DNA of 47,841 nucleotides from UBA5738 sp964470995 (GCA_964470995.1 CAYYEP010000010.1:1-47841); one strand, 5' to 3'. Positions 7,744 to 15,065 are shown, numbered from the stretch's first letter. Numbers and translations are program-made. The notes: generated by a model not told the origin, from the sequence alone.

Positions 7744-9248
7744 ACCGGATACTGATCGGCCAGCTGGCCGATAAACAAAAAAACCTTACGGAGCAATGGA
7801 TAAAAAGCGATAATTTGCTTTTTGTTTTTTTGAACGCGGCCGAAACCGCAGAACGGTATCCCAACACGATCACCGGAGCGGACCTTGCCCGGCTGCTTAA
7901 TATTCTTGCCCGAGCTGAAATCAAAGAAGGAGGCCCATACCGCTCATTCACCGATTCGAGAGATGGAGATGTCGATATCGGCGCCAATATTGCCATCGCT
8001 TATTTCCTGTCGCTCCAAGGGGTAGATTTACCGGCATTAAATAAGCTGATCGAAAAAGCAATTGTGAATAATGATTTTAAATCAAAATTCTTTGCCAGCG
8101 AACAGCCGGTGGTTTATCTGCTTGCCAAGTTTTACAATGGCAAACAAAAACAGTCCGTTATCGACTCTCTTTCCGGTATTTCTTGTAATGACGACCTTGA
8201 TCGCAAGCTTGCGTCCGCAAGCCTTGCGCTTCTGAAACGCAATCAAGAGAAAGTTTCCGATGGATTCAATAGCGAGGAAGAGCGAATAATCGGCATGATC
8301 AGGAAAATGGCGCGGGAAAAATTTTCGAGATTGGGCAAAGATTTCCGCGAGACCGCGATGCGGGAGTTTGAAAATACAATCGAAGGCAACCCCGACAAGC
8401 AAATGTCGTTGATGGCTTATTATATGAAATTGGCGCTTGGCGCAAAGGGGCGGGAGATTCCCGATGAGATGGCGGCAAAAATGGGCCTGGCGAACATCTT
8501 TTTCTGGTCCGCATTTATTATCTACGACAACTTTTGGGATTGCGACGAGGAAGCGAAGCCCTCGGTTTTGCCGGTGGCGAATTTGTTTGCCCGCCATTAT
8601 ACTGATTTTTTCGGCTCGCTTTGCGATAAAGAATTCAACGGTTTATTCCACCAGCTGATGGATAAGCTGGACGCGGCGAATAATTGGGAAACTCTTTATT
8701 GCCGGACTAAGGTTGAGAATAGCGTATTCACCATTCCCGAGACTCTGCCGGTTTATGGCGATTACGCATTAAAATATCAGCCATCTTCGGGCCATATTCT
8801 TGGACCGGTAGCAATGCTCTTTATGATTGGCTTTCATGCCGATTCGGCAGAAGTACACCATTTAACCGAATATTTCCGCAATTATCTGATCGCCATGCAA
8901 ATAAACGACGACGCGCACGATTGGCTTGAAGATATGCAACGCGGGCACTTGAGCACCGTGGTCATGATGTTGCTGGAAGATTGGCGCCAAGATTATCCGG
9001 GAATCAAAAAAATAGACCTGCAAGCAGACCTTGAAAAGCTTCAGCGATTATTCTGGTTTAAAACCATCAAGCGGGCCAGCCAAACCGTTCTTGATTATAC
9101 CGGCAAATCACGGCATGCATTGCGGTCATTAAAAATAATTGAGAATTTCGAGCCGCTTGAACGTTATACTGTCCTCAACGAAAATGTGGCCAAGAAGGCG
9201 CTGGCCGAACAGGAAATGAGCATTGAATTTCTCAAAGAATTCAATTAG
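7740..9248 (+). CDS. Terpenoid-synthase-like protein, possible cyclase-related N-terminus
   Basis: 502 residues, largely alpha-helical. The C-terminal half has two aspartate-rich motifs placed as in class I isoprenoid synthases: IIYDNFWDCDEEA (D263, D267, D269) and, about 125 residues later, INDDAHDWLED (D390, D391, D394, D398), followed by RGHLSTV. Such motifs bind magnesium and the allylic diphosphate. The N-terminal 180 residues contain GGPYRSF (64-70) and DVDIGAN (77-83), which recall prenyltransferase/squalene-cyclase helical-toroid repeats. The true cyclase acid motif would be DXDD; here it is DVDI. It is translationally coupled to the upstream kinase. Substrate and product are unknown, and a non-catalytic role cannot be excluded. 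Confidence 0.6.
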   Translation: MNRILIGQLADKQKNLTEQWIKSDNLLFVFLNAAETAERYPNTITGADLARLLNILARAEIKEGGPYRSFTDSRDGDVDIGANIAIAYFLSLQGVDLPALNKLIEKAIVNNDFKSKFFASEQPVVYLLAKFYNGKQKQSVIDSLSGISCNDDLDRKLASASLALLKRNQEKVSDGFNSEEERIIGMIRKMAREKFSRLGKDFRETAMREFENTIEGNPDKQMSLMAYYMKLALGAKGREIPDEMAAKMGLANIFFWSAFIIYDNFWDCDEEAKPSVLPVANLFARHYTDFFGSLCDKEFNGLFHQLMDKLDAANNWETLYCRTKVENSVFTIPETLPVYGDYALKYQPSSGHILGPVAMLFMIGFHADSAEVHHLTEYFRNYLIAMQINDDAHDWLEDMQRGHLSTVVMMLLEDWRQDYPGIKKIDLQADLEKLQRLFWFKTIKRASQTVLDYTGKSRHALRSLKIIENFEPLERYTVLNENVAKKALAEQEMSIEFLKEFN

Positions 9249-9445
9249 CGACTTCAAGAGATTTAGCGGTTTCGCGCGACAAATCATCCGCGGGCAATGG
9301 TATCACATTCTCTCCACCAACAATAATGCCCATTTTCTTGCATCTTTTGCATTTTATCTCAATGTAGGCCGTTTGAATATTGCCCTTGAAAAAACATCTT
9401 GTTGCATCCAGAACAGCGATATTCTTTTAAGGGTGATTTTTGCAT
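9241..9445 (-). pseudogene. Com-like zinc-finger protein, +1 frameshift
   Basis: From ATG 9443-9445 the frame reads MQKSPLKEYRCSGCNKMFF. It then needs a one-base shift at the T6 run (plus-strand A6 at 9389-9394) to continue as KGNIQTAYIEIKCKRCKK and end at TGA 9241-9243. Removing one T gives an uninterrupted 67-residue protein with two CxxC pairs. The layout matches the Com family, known from phage Mu as a zinc-finger translational activator of mom. Its stop overlaps the end of the convergent terpenoid-synthase-like gene by 8 bases. It may be a sequencing error, a decayed gene or a programmed shift. There is no strong Shine-Dalgarno. Confidence 0.65.
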
Positions 9446-9567
9446 TGGTTTTCGTAATCATATCATTGTACAATTTCCGAGCTTGCGATTTCCTTACGAA
9501 AACCTTAAGCAAATTATATCTGAATAAAAAAAGAGTGACGGTGCATGTTATGCTTTTCCGTCAATTT

Positions 9568-10416
9568 CTAATGAGCTTCTTTCTGAGCCATCTTGAATAG
9601 AGAGTTTCTCCATTCTTCATCTTCACCGAATCGTTTGGGGTCCCTTTGATGATCTATGATCGCTTGATACTCATTTGGCGTCATAACTTCTTCGAGAGTG
9701 GAAAGATATTCATCGAATGAGATAACGAAATTAACTCTCAATGATGCCGGCCATAGGTCTTTGTTTTGATGATTGGCGAAGTTTAAGCCAGTTTTCTTGC
9801 TTTCCTTTCCTCTATCCAGGAAATAGAAAACCGTATTGCAGGTCAAATCAACGCCGCGTTCCTCAGCTTGGTAAAGCAATATAGCGCGGGCGATTATCTT
9901 AGAATCCAATGTCGTTGCCATATCATCAAAAACAGCAAACCTGTCCCCATCTTTCATTCTGCCTTCGATGAGATCTTTTTGACCATAGTTGTCAACATTT
10001 GCCTGACCCAAGACAGCTCTTAGCTCGTCGGGATTGCGGACTTTTGTTTTCAGTGGTCGCGTATAGGCGAACCTCTTTGGCGATCCCATGCTCAAAAGCT
10101 GAGCTGAGACGCCGCCGACAAGTGGAACCCCTGCCATTTCTACAGCAAGCAGATTATTAATGTCTTCAAACTGAGAAATCATGCAGGCCATTTCACCGCA
10201 AGCATTGTAGAATGTTTCTGGATCATCGCCGAGATCCCTCATGTCGAAGAACCAAGGCACCCATAGTTTGCTTTTGATCCTCCAGCCATTTATCCTGTTC
10301 CGTTGATCATATGCGTTCCATAGGGTCTGAGTAAATCGGCCTAAATAGAGAGCACGGAATAACTCTTTTAACCCATCTTCCATCATTTCGCCATCCTCCA
10401 TTCTGGTCGCGTTCAT
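9568..10416 (-). CDS. pyrE: Orotate phosphoribosyltransferase-like protein
   Basis: 282 residues, longer than typical PyrE (about 200). The PRPP-binding signature is FAVFDDMATTLDSK near residue 165-178 (the family has DDxxTTGxS). The VEMAGVPLVGGVSAQL segment near 93-108 fits the core beta-alpha fold. It should join orotate and PRPP to make OMP, the step before PyrF. The start ATG (10414-10416) overlaps the pyrF stop as ATGA, so the pair is translationally coupled. Assignment to orotate rather than another base rests on the motif together with the pyrF and pyrD neighbours. Codon usage and initiation signals differ from the ribosomal genes nearby, which may reflect transfer. Confidence 0.7.
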   Translation of the reverse strand: MNATRMEDGEMMEDGLKELFRALYLGRFTQTLWNAYDQRNRINGWRIKSKLWVPWFFDMRDLGDDPETFYNACGEMACMISQFEDINNLLAVEMAGVPLVGGVSAQLLSMGSPKRFAYTRPLKTKVRNPDELRAVLGQANVDNYGQKDLIEGRMKDGDRFAVFDDMATTLDSKIIARAILLYQAEERGVDLTCNTVFYFLDRGKESKKTGLNFANHQNKDLWPASLRVNFVISFDEYLSTLEEVMTPNEYQAIIDHQRDPKRFGEDEEWRNSLFKMAQKEAH

Positions 10417-11134
10417 GCCGTGATCTGCGACACAAGATTATCAATCGCATTCTTCATGGCAGATACTGTATCATGTTTGGTTATGTCACGGCCAACGATG
10501 GCATCCCAGTTGTCGCCAGCGACCCTTCCAGTGTCCGAGATAACCCCACCCTGAGCCAGAAATCCAGGTGCCGATAGTCTGAAACGGCCCCCAGGAATCT
10601 TGCCTCGAAGGAATGCGTGGTATGTACTTACGAATTCCACTTTGTTTCCTGGAACTATGAAGTGTCGGATGCCCATATCCACTGCAATGGCATATATCAA
10701 CTTCGGATCGTTGATAAATCCGCCTTCTGTGGCCAAGAACTTTTTCTGGGTCATGTGGCCGCCAACAATCACACCAAGGCCTTCATCCAAGCAAGCCTGT
10801 ATCCATACCTGCTCAGTTTCTGCACCACCGAAGGGGAAGATTATTACTTCGTCTACACCAGCCGCCTTTACCGCACCGGCAAATTGTTTCCCAAGGTCTG
10901 GGATATCGTTGCCGGCTTTCTGATAATCAAAAACTATCGTTATGTCCGTATACTCTCTGATAGTTTCGACTACTTTAGAAAGACCGTGAGTCAAAGTTGG
11001 CGTTATCCCCCTACCTTCAGTGCCCTTATTCTCGGCTTACCGTTGCTTGCTTCTGCGATTAACCCCAATTTTTCAAGAGGAACATCGCATGCGGGCATTA
11101 TTCCCTTCGGGTCTTCTATCCCGATGATTTTCAT
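10413..11134 (-). pseudogene. pyrF: Orotidine 5'-phosphate decarboxylase, frameshifted
   Basis: Translation from ATG 11132-11134 (MKIIGIEDPKGIMPACDVP) runs to RALKVGG and hits TAA in the G5 run (plus-strand C5 at 11007-11011). The rest continues one frame over as ITPTLTHGLSKVV through 10413. One extra G restores a 240-residue protein. The catalytic Asp/Lys motif FDYQKAGNDIP and the phosphate-binding VGRDITKHD are present, as in the archaeal-type OMP decarboxylase class that makes UMP. A strong Shine-Dalgarno (GAAGAGGTG) precedes the ATG. It overlaps pyrE by ATGA. If the shift is real, only a truncated peptide would be made without recoding. Confidence 0.8.
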
Positions 11135-11309
11135 CTCTCATTCACCTCTTCCGCTGATTAACTATAGTCATTAAGGTTGATTCGGTTCTTAATGTGCTAA
11201 AAGATGCGTACAAAGCGACGATCTATAGCCATAGCTCTCGCCGTGAGTACTTGGATTGATATTACTCAAATCCCTTGAATTTGCAAGCATTATTAAGGTT
11301 TTTTTATAG
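11135..11309. other. Spacer between pyrD terminator and pyrF
   Basis: No gene is visible. The stretch should carry the pyrF-pyrE promoter; a TATAGT box lies near 11160 on the minus strand, but no well-spaced -35 is evident. Confidence 0.35.
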
Positions 11310-11343
11310 AAAAAAGCAGTTTGCCCCTGGCGGCTACTGCTTT
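11310..11343 (-). terminator. Terminator at the end of pyrD
   Basis: An 8-bp stem AAAGCAGT/ACTGCTTT (minus strand, 15-base loop) is followed by a T-rich run. The pyrD stop codon TAG (11334-11336) lies inside the upstream arm. Confidence 0.7.
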
Positions 11344-11888
11344 GAGAATCTGCTTTGTTTTTGCAGATCCATGCGGATATACTTTGTTACCAGCCAAGGA
11401 GCGATTAGAGACAGAGCTCCAAAACTGAATGCATCAGCTTTATACATGCCACGCAACCAAGCGATATCTTCGTATTTCCATATGCTTGGAGCGATAACTG
11501 GGACTTTGGTCATTGATTTTAATTTGGCCACAAGCCCCCATGTATAGGTTTGGGCATCCAATCCCGAGACTCCTCCTCCGCCCGGACCCAGATGTAAAAG
11601 CGGGCTTTTCTTACCCGGGAACACAACTGGATATGGCACGCTGTTTATAGCAAAGGCTTCACAGATCGATTCTACCCGAGGAATAATCCGGTTAGCGCCA
11701 TGGACAACCGACACTTTCAGGATTATCGGAAAATCAGTAACTTCAGCCACCGCCTTGCATCCCTCAATCACTCTTGCGGCATTGCTCAAGATGTCGCAAT
11801 CATTAGTATTGGGACACGAAGCGTTGATCTCTAACGCAGGAATCTTAAAATCATTAAGATCGTCTGCCATTTTCGAGAATCTTATCAC
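11334..11888 (-). CDS. pyrD: Short dihydroorotate dehydrogenase-like protein (N-terminus absent)
   Basis: 184 residues matching the C-terminal two-thirds of the DHODH barrel. It has the EINASCPN active-site segment, a PIILKVS strand with the FMN-contacting lysine, GPGGGGVSG (phosphate-binding glycines) and a final SFGALSLIAPWLV-like segment. Typical PyrD is about 300 residues; the first ~100, including the first FMN-binding strands, are missing. It starts with GTG (11886-11888), with a very strong AGGGGGTG Shine-Dalgarno 7 bases upstream. The terminator at 11972-12005 leaves no room for the missing part. It is either a truncated remnant re-equipped with a start or a divergent short enzyme. 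It is upstream of pyrF-pyrE but separated from them by a terminator. Confidence 0.65.
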   Translation of the reverse strand: MIRFSKMADDLNDFKIPALEINASCPNTNDCDILSNAARVIEGCKAVAEVTDFPIILKVSVVHGANRIIPRVESICEAFAINSVPYPVVFPGKKSPLLHLGPGGGGVSGLDAQTYTWGLVAKLKSMTKVPVIAPSIWKYEDIAWLRGMYKADAFSFGALSLIAPWLVTKYIRMDLQKQSRFSKQ

Positions 11889-11971
11889 GATTTTTCACCC
11901 CCTATTTTGTTGATAAGGTTCACGCTAAATTGAGCATCTTCAATGCTAAACAAATAGTAGCCAAATAAATC

Positions 11972-12005
11972 AAAAAGGCAAGTGGCTTTGGATTTATTAC
12001 TTGCC
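11972..12005 (-). terminator. Intrinsic terminator after the 76-residue gene
   Basis: Stem GGCAAGT/ACTTGCC (7 bp) followed by TTTTT on the minus strand, 17 bases after the upstream gene's stop codon. Confidence 0.8.
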
Positions 12006-12021
12006 TGCGGACAGCTGGGCA

Positions 12022-12252
12022 TTATCCCATTTTATCAAAATAATCAAACGATGCTTTCCTGGCTTTATCCGTCGATTCGGAAATCTCGACAACGGCTCCG
12101 TCCATCTTTTTATCATACCCCCCTCTTTTCTGATCCTGGCGTTTGCCCACCAACCCGAATACGCGCAAAGTAATTACATTTTCCATAAAATTTTTCCAAT
12201 TTTTATCTGCGCGAGACGAGCCGAATGAATAATATGCAACATCGACACTCAT
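12022..12252 (-). CDS. Hypothetical 76-residue protein
   Basis: ATG 12250-12252 to TAA. It is a small soluble, strongly charged protein (MSVDVAYYSFGSSR...), without membrane segment or cysteine motif and with no homologue I recognise. Support comes from a TTGCTA-17-AATAAT promoter 11 bases upstream and a good intrinsic terminator just downstream, which make it a separate transcription unit. No Shine-Dalgarno is present. Confidence 0.5.
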   Translation of the reverse strand: MSVDVAYYSFGSSRADKNWKNFMENVITLRVFGLVGKRQDQKRGGYDKKMDGAVVEISESTDKARKASFDYFDKMG

Positions 12253-12262
12253 AGTATTAATG

Positions 12263-12291
12263 ATTATTTTTCTGTTTTATCATTTTAGCAA
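12263..12291 (-). promoter_or_regulatory. Promoter of the 76-residue gene
   Basis: Minus strand -35 TTGCTA (12286-12291), 17-base spacer, -10 AATAAT (12263-12268). Confidence 0.5.
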
Positions 12292-12315
12292 ATAGACTCC
12301 ACGCCTTAGTAAATT

Positions 12316-12341
12316 AAAAACCGGTCTTAAAAAGGTGCCGG
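12316..12341 (-). terminator. Weak terminator after the zinc-ribbon gene
   Basis: GCCGG/CCGGT stem (one G-T pair) followed by TTTTTAA on the minus strand, 12 bases after the stop at 12354. Confidence 0.4.
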
Positions 12342-12353
12342 CAAAACCTTAAT

Positions 12354-12687
12354 TTATGGGCATCTGCAATCATTTGCATAATGCCAGCATCCTGGGCATC
12401 GTTTATCGTCAGAAGAAAAATCGTCGAAATACTCATGGACGGATCTTCCTTCCTCAACCGCCCTCAATGCCTCGAGTAAATCTTCCGCTTCTTCCCGGGC
12501 CATTGTTCCGGACGTTATCTTTGCGGTGTTAATATCTCCTTCCTCAGGACATCCATTTGATATTTCCATGAGGATGCACCAATAACATCTCGGTTTCTCT
12601 TCTGCGGGGATTGTGCTTTCGAAAGTCTTTCCGCAATCAGGACAAACTGTTTGCTTTATCTCTTTTGCCGTCTATATCACCCACCAT
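12354..12687 (-). pseudogene. Small zinc-ribbon protein, apparent one-base frameshift
   Basis: The conserved-looking part reads TVCPDCGKTFES...KPRCYWC, then an acidic middle and a C-terminal KRCPGCWHYANDCRCP. That gives at least three CxxC-type metal sites. This frame has no ATG, GTG or TTG start before the cysteines. ATG 12685-12687 starts one frame over (MVGDIDGK) and joins it if one A is removed from the A4 run at 12663-12666. The internal ATG at 12569 would cut off the first zinc ribbon. A near-consensus promoter lies immediately upstream. Function unknown; the fold suggests binding of nucleic acid or protein. Confidence 0.55.
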
Positions 12688-12701
12688 TATTTGATTTATT
12701 T

Positions 12702-12728
12702 ATTATACACCTTTTTTATAATTGTCAA
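12702..12728 (-). promoter_or_regulatory. Promoter of the zinc-ribbon gene
   Basis: Perfect TTGACA (12723-12728) and perfect TATAAT (12702-12707) on the minus strand, but with a short 15-base spacer. The ATG at 12687 is only 14 bases past the -10 box, implying an almost leaderless transcript. Confidence 0.6.
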
Positions 12729-12740
12729 GTCTTTTCACCG

Positions 12741-12774
12741 TAAAACAAAGCCGCCCATTGCCGGACGGCTTTGT
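12741..12774 (-). terminator. Terminator of the alpha ribosomal operon
   Basis: 12-bp stem ACAAAGCCGTCC/GGGCGGCTTTGT with one G-T pair and a 6-base loop, followed by TTTTA on the minus strand, 70 bases after rpsI. Confidence 0.85.
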
Positions 12775-12843
12775 GAATTTACTATTAACTAGTGCGTTAG
12801 CACTTGGCACATTCGCTCTGTTGGGCTCGGTACCAAACATTCC

Positions 12844-13416
12844 CTACCGCTTCGCCCATTGTGGAGCTCGGCGAGCTTTTTTCAGACCTGGCTTCTTTCT
12901 TTCTTTCATGCGCGGATCGCGAGTCAGGTAACCGGATTTCTTCAACCGCTTCTTGAAATCGGCGTTGAAGAGTACCAGAGCGCGGGTAATACCGTGACGA
13001 ATCGCCTCGGCTTGCGAAATAATACCCCCTCCCTTAACCACAACGCTGATTCGAAAACGATCGGTACAATTCATTTTCACCAGTGGCGCTTCAACGATAT
13101 TTTTAAACTCGGCCGGGACAAAATATTTATTGAAAGCTTTGCCATTGACGGCGAAATTTTTATCACCGCGGGTGTAAAGACGGACGCGCGCGATTGCGGT
13201 CTTACGGCGACCAACCGCTTCGTAATACTTATCGGCCCTCTTCTTACCCGAAGCATCTGTCTCCTGGGTATCATCCTCAACCGCTTCAACCGCAACGTTT
13301 TCCGCTATGGGAGCCGCTACGGTTTCTTCATCTTTTTTGACAACCTTGGCCGGGCGGGCTGCCGGTTTGGCAGCGGCCGCGGTTTCGGGCTTTAAATTTT
13401 GCGTGGTTTTTGCCAT
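12844..13416 (-). CDS. rpsI: 30S ribosomal protein S9
   Basis: 190 residues. The C-terminal ~130 are ordinary S9, starting YYEAVGRRKTAIARVRL and ending in the basic tail RAPQWAKR that reaches the P-site tRNA. The first ~60 residues are a low-complexity Ala/Lys/Glu extension not found in most S9 proteins. It is last in the infA-to-rpsI operon, 10 bases after rplM, the usual L13-S9 pair. A strong terminator follows. Confidence 0.95.
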   Translation of the reverse strand: MAKTTQNLKPETAAAAKPAARPAKVVKKDEETVAAPIAENVAVEAVEDDTQETDASGKKRADKYYEAVGRRKTAIARVRLYTRGDKNFAVNGKAFNKYFVPAEFKNIVEAPLVKMNCTDRFRISVVVKGGGIISQAEAIRHGITRALVLFNADFKKRLKKSGYLTRDPRMKERKKPGLKKARRAPQWAKR

Positions 13417-13426
13417 ATGATTTCGT

Positions 13427-13786
13427 TTACATCTGGACGCTTAAGCGCTTGATCATCCGGTCGCGTAATTTATTGTCCGGCAACATCCGGTAAACCGCGC
13501 GGCGCAGCAGCTTGGCCGGTTCTTTGGCCATCACGTCTTCCCATATCTCTTCTTTTAACCCGCCCATATAGCCCGAATAATGGTAATCGGCTTCGCTTTC
13601 CATTTTATTACCGGTAATCTTGACGTCCTTGAAGTTTTTAACCGTCACGAAATCGCCCGCATCCACGTTGGGTGCATAGCCGGGCTTGTCCTTACCACGC
13701 AATAATACCGCAATCCGGACGGCAAGTTTGCCCAAGACTATCCCGGAAGCATCAATCGTATGTGTGTCTCTTTTTATCGTAATCAT
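13427..13786 (-). CDS. rplM: 50S ribosomal protein L13
   Basis: 119 residues, shorter than the usual ~142. The core is intact: IDASGIVLGKLAVRIAVLLRGK, then GDFVTVKN and the YHYSGYMGGLKEE loop. The C-terminus ends soon after LLRRAVYRMLPDNKLRDRM and lacks the usual final ~20 residues. It precedes rpsI as in most bacteria and follows rplQ by 5 bases. Confidence 0.95.
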   Translation of the reverse strand: MITIKRDTHTIDASGIVLGKLAVRIAVLLRGKDKPGYAPNVDAGDFVTVKNFKDVKITGNKMESEADYHYSGYMGGLKEEIWEDVMAKEPAKLLRRAVYRMLPDNKLRDRMIKRLSVQM

Positions 13787-13791
13787 GTTGT

Positions 13792-14223
13792 TTAGGCGTT
13801 TGCTTTTTCTTTTTTGTCCGCTTTTTTGGCAACCTTTTTGTCCTTAGCAGCAACCGCTACGACCGCGACGGGGCGATCCAAAATTTCAATAACCGCCATC
13901 GGGGCGCCATCTTTCATGCGCGGCCCCAGTTTGACGATGCGCGTATAGCCGCCGTTGCGTTCCTTGAAGCGAGGCGCGATATCGCTCACAAGCTTACGGA
14001 CAGCCACCATTGGCAGGAACGCGGCCAGCTTTTTTTGGGCGGCCAGATCATTTTTTTTGGCCTTGGTGATCAATTTCTCAACCAGCGATGCCGCGGCCTT
14101 TGCACGAACTTTGGTGGTCGCGATCTTTTCCTGCAATATCAGGTTCACCGCCAGCGAACGCATAAAGGCTTTGCGCTGATCGGTTTTCCGGCTGAATTTT
14201 TTTCCTTTAATTCTCTTATACAT
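13792..14223 (-). CDS. rplQ: 50S ribosomal protein L17
   Basis: 143 residues. KFSRKTDQRKAFMRSLAVNLILQEKIATT is the L17 rRNA-binding core near the polypeptide exit; only parts are quoted as markers. The last ~25 residues are a Lys/Ala tail (KKVAKKADKKEKANA). It lies directly after rpoA, the standard alpha-operon order. Confidence 0.95.
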   Translation of the reverse strand: MYKRIKGKKFSRKTDQRKAFMRSLAVNLILQEKIATTKVRAKAAASLVEKLITKAKKNDLAAQKKLAAFLPMVAVRKLVSDIAPRFKERNGGYTRIVKLGPRMKDGAPMAVIEILDRPVAVVAVAAKDKKVAKKADKKEKANA

Positions 14224-14256
14224 AATAATAATGTCAAATCTCGATTGCCAAAGCCA

Positions 14257-14946
14257 TTATGCCTCGAAAGCATTTTTCAGCATTGTGAAATGGTTAACAA
14301 GTATTTCGGACGAACGGGCAAATGCCGTTTCGGCGGTAATAGTGCCGTCGGTTTCGATGTCAAAAATTACTTTATCGAAATCCGTGCGATCGCCGACGCG
14401 CATATTCTGCACTTTGAAGCCGACTTTTTTGACCGGAGTAAACATTGCATCCATGGAAATCATGCCTATCTCCAGCTTGTTTTTCGTTGTCTGCGCGTCT
14501 TTGGATTTGTAGCCGGTTCCCTTTTCCACCTTAATCTCTATCTCTAATTTTGAGCTTTTGGCGGTCAGATTGGCGATATGCTGGTCGGCATTAATCAGTT
14601 CCAGCTGGCTGGGAACTTCCAGGTCCTTGCCGGTAACATCCTTTTCCCCCTTAACTTTCAAAACACAAGTCTGCGCTTCATCGCCGGTTATCTTGAACCG
14701 CAACTGGCGCACGTTGATCATAATCGTAATCACGTCCTCCATAACCCCGGGAATCACCGAAAACTCATGAGGCACTCCCTTGATGTTAATCTGGGTTACC
14801 GCCGCGCCTTCAAGAGACGACAGCATAACGCGTCGAAGCGCATTGCCAACCGTAACCCCGTAACCGGGGTACAAGGCCTCGATCTCGATCAAAGCTTGGT
14901 TGCCTTTCTTTTCGATAACTTTTGGGGTCAATGGTAACGGTATCAT
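14257..14946 (-). CDS. rpoA: RNA polymerase alpha subunit, N-terminal domain only
   Basis: 229 residues, against ~310-330 in most bacteria. The alpha-NTD is complete, from PLTPKVIEKKGNQ through the GYGVTVGNALRRVMLSSLEG dimerisation/assembly motif to EILVNHFTML. The linker and alpha-CTD (UP-element and activator contacts) are absent. rplQ starts 34 bases later, so no frameshifted CTD is hidden there. It should still nucleate core polymerase assembly. It sits in the usual place between rpsD and rplQ. Confidence 0.95.
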   Translation of the reverse strand: MIPLPLTPKVIEKKGNQALIEIEALYPGYGVTVGNALRRVMLSSLEGAAVTQINIKGVPHEFSVIPGVMEDVITIMINVRQLRFKITGDEAQTCVLKVKGEKDVTGKDLEVPSQLELINADQHIANLTAKSSKLEIEIKVEKGTGYKSKDAQTTKNKLEIGMISMDAMFTPVKKVGFKVQNMRVGDRTDFDKVIFDIETDGTITAETAFARSSEILVNHFTMLKNAFEA

Positions 14947-15065
14947 ACGAACGTTTATCGTGAATCCTCGAGCTCTCTTCCTCTCCCTGCTTTTGTTTGG
15001 GATCGGGAGGCGCCCAGGAAACCAACGATGATTATTTATTGGTTATTTATTGGATTTAAAATCGA

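Noticed and set aside
9223..9600. 125-residue plus-strand frame after the terpenoid-synthase-like gene
   Set aside because: It is antisense to the Com-like gene, whose CxxC pairs are clearly coding, and starts inside the preceding gene.
11275..11547. 90-residue plus-strand frame over the end of pyrD
   Set aside because: Antisense to the DHODH glycine-rich motif and crosses its terminator.
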